A DNA stretch of 64,000 nt. Source: Flaccisagitta enflata (Eukaryota > Chaetognatha > Sagittoidea > Aphragmophora). Below are positions 63,177 through 64,000 of the stretch, piece by piece. Numbering within the stretch: position 1 is the stretch's first letter; each line of letters opens with the position of its first letter. The notes beneath the pieces are model-generated. The model was not told the origin of the DNA. It saw only the letters and a program-made list of their open reading frames with translations, and did no database searches. A program made the translations under genes and the position numbers. The stretch covers positions 29,884,001 through 29,948,000 of the forward strand of contig OZ231127.1 of NCBI GenBank assembly GCA_965153355.1, read 5' to 3'.

Positions 63177-63560
63177 TACAGTCAGTGGACAAAACACTGT
63201 AGGTATATATGATAGGTGGAACAACATCCCTCACTATACCCAAACTGAAATAAATGGAAGAGGGCCTTGTGAGCCCTCACTGACTATCATACTATTGGCT
63301 TCAATCCAACATACTGCTCAATAATAAAATACTCTATGTGACAACCAGTTGCTCAAGTTACAGCCGGCTGTACCAAACAAAATGTTGTATGCAACAACGA
63401 GTTGTAATGCTGTAATGCTATAATTTTGTAACATTACAGCCGGGTGTAATTTCAACCTTCAGTTGTTGCATACAGCATTTTGTTTTCTATTAGCATGTTG
63501 GATCAAAACCAACGGTATGATATATATACCTATTATGTTTTGTCCGCTGACTGACTAGGC
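63177..63560. mobile_element. ~385-bp inverted-repeat element
   Basis: CAGTCAGTGGACAAAACACT at the left and TTTTGTCCGCTGACTGACTA at the right are inverse copies. GGTATATAT words and inner blocks (AAAATGTTGTATGCAACAAC and GTTGTTGCATACAGCATTTT) also pair. Its left part is shared with 44368-44453. Non-coding. Confidence 0.7.
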
Positions 63561-63564
63561 GTTT

Positions 63565-63757
63565 TTAGTCGCGTGCTACGCGACTCTACACCACGCTTTG
63601 TCGGTCCGTCCGTCCGTCCGTTTGTCGGTCCGTCCGTCCGTCCGTCCGTCCGTCACACTTTACTTTTTTGGCGTTTATGGGGTTTTTGGCTATACCGCTC
63701 CTGCCCAATGCTCCACTGACCTCAAATATGGGGTAGCCGTGTATCCGGCCTTGTTTT
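63565..63757 (-). repeat. R1-family repeat, subtype a (complete)
   Basis: TAGTCGCGTGCTACGCGACT hairpin, two GTCCGTCCGTCCGTC runs, CACACTTTACTTTTTTGGCG, GCTCCTGCCCAATGCTC and CCGTGTATCCGGCCTTGTTT. The GCAC/CACCC block before GGGGTAGCC is deleted. Confidence 0.8.
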
Positions 63758-64000
63758 CATTAGATGTAATGTTTGGTATTTTTTGTGTAATAGCGATGAA
63801 AAGTTGTTAAGGTATATTTGCAGCTGAAGCACATTGTTTTTTTTTTTTGTTTTTTTGTTTTTTTGTTTTTGTTTTTTTGTAATGCTCTCAGTTCTGACTG
63901 ACTTTAAAAATTGATCTGAATAGTTTCTATTTGAGATTGGCCATTTTTCAGGAGAAAAGTTTTTTAAGATTATCAAAATCATTCATTTAAACTATTTATA
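63758..64000. other. AT-rich window end
   Basis: T-rich run with TTTTTG repeats near 63837-63880. No gene seen. Confidence 0.5.

Overview
The window is nuclear DNA from a metazoan, most likely an invertebrate; nothing narrower is supported. Four protein-coding genes lie on the + strand: a single-exon YIPF3 orthologue, a five-exon PAIP2 orthologue, a nine-exon SNAP-25-family gene, and a diverged SUB1/PC4-like gene. The three multi-exon genes have GT-AG introns whose phases match from exon to exon. YIPF3, PAIP2 and the SNAP-25 family are animal-type secretory and translation-control genes. There are no operons, no plausible prokaryotic genes and no rRNA. The only tRNA-like sequences are SINE-type heads.

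Layout. 1-6.4 kb: intergenic DNA with a ~160-bp satellite, split by a 1.6-kb insertion that carries the 3' end of a non-LTR reverse transcriptase. 6.68-7.59 kb: YIPF3. 7.70-9.52 kb: a pogo/Tigger-like element that contains a short repeat which itself contains another insertion. 9.5-10.2 kb: a large (TTTC)/(CT) tract. 10.43-19.19 kb: PAIP2, whose last intron holds a 5.6-kb nest of inverted-repeat elements. 19.2-32.4 kb: intergenic DNA packed with at least four short-repeat families and a palindromic duplication. 32.40-51.09 kb: the SNAP-25-family gene, with an 11-kb third intron holding a decayed palindrome and an inverted satellite of ~66-bp units. 52.3-54.2 kb: the SUB1/PC4-like gene. 54.2-58.4 kb: G-rich minisatellites and two tandem ~1.8-kb units, each with a C-rich and then a G-rich telomere-like array. 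58.4-64 kb: repeats and very long microsatellites.

The genes have no shared pathway. YIPF3 is a Golgi membrane protein, PAIP2 represses translation by binding poly(A)-binding protein, the SNAP protein is a Qb+Qc membrane-fusion SNARE, and PC4/SUB1 proteins bind single-stranded DNA and co-activate RNA polymerase II. They look like unrelated neighbours.

Most of the window is repeat DNA. For convenience the families are named here: R1 (~150-200 bp; a GGCCGGATACACGGC end, a GAC/GTC tetranucleotide core, and a GTCGCG hairpin end followed by CTAA), R2 (AGGTGCGA inverted ends), R3 (GCGAGGATGCA end) and R4 (GC-rich hairpin ends around a ~28-bp minisatellite). I see no clearly new biological system. 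The least ordinary items are the tandem PAM2 motif in PAIP2, the R1 and R4 families, the mosaic palindromes, and the inverted palindromic satellite. Coordinates of repeat edges are read by eye and may be off by several bases.
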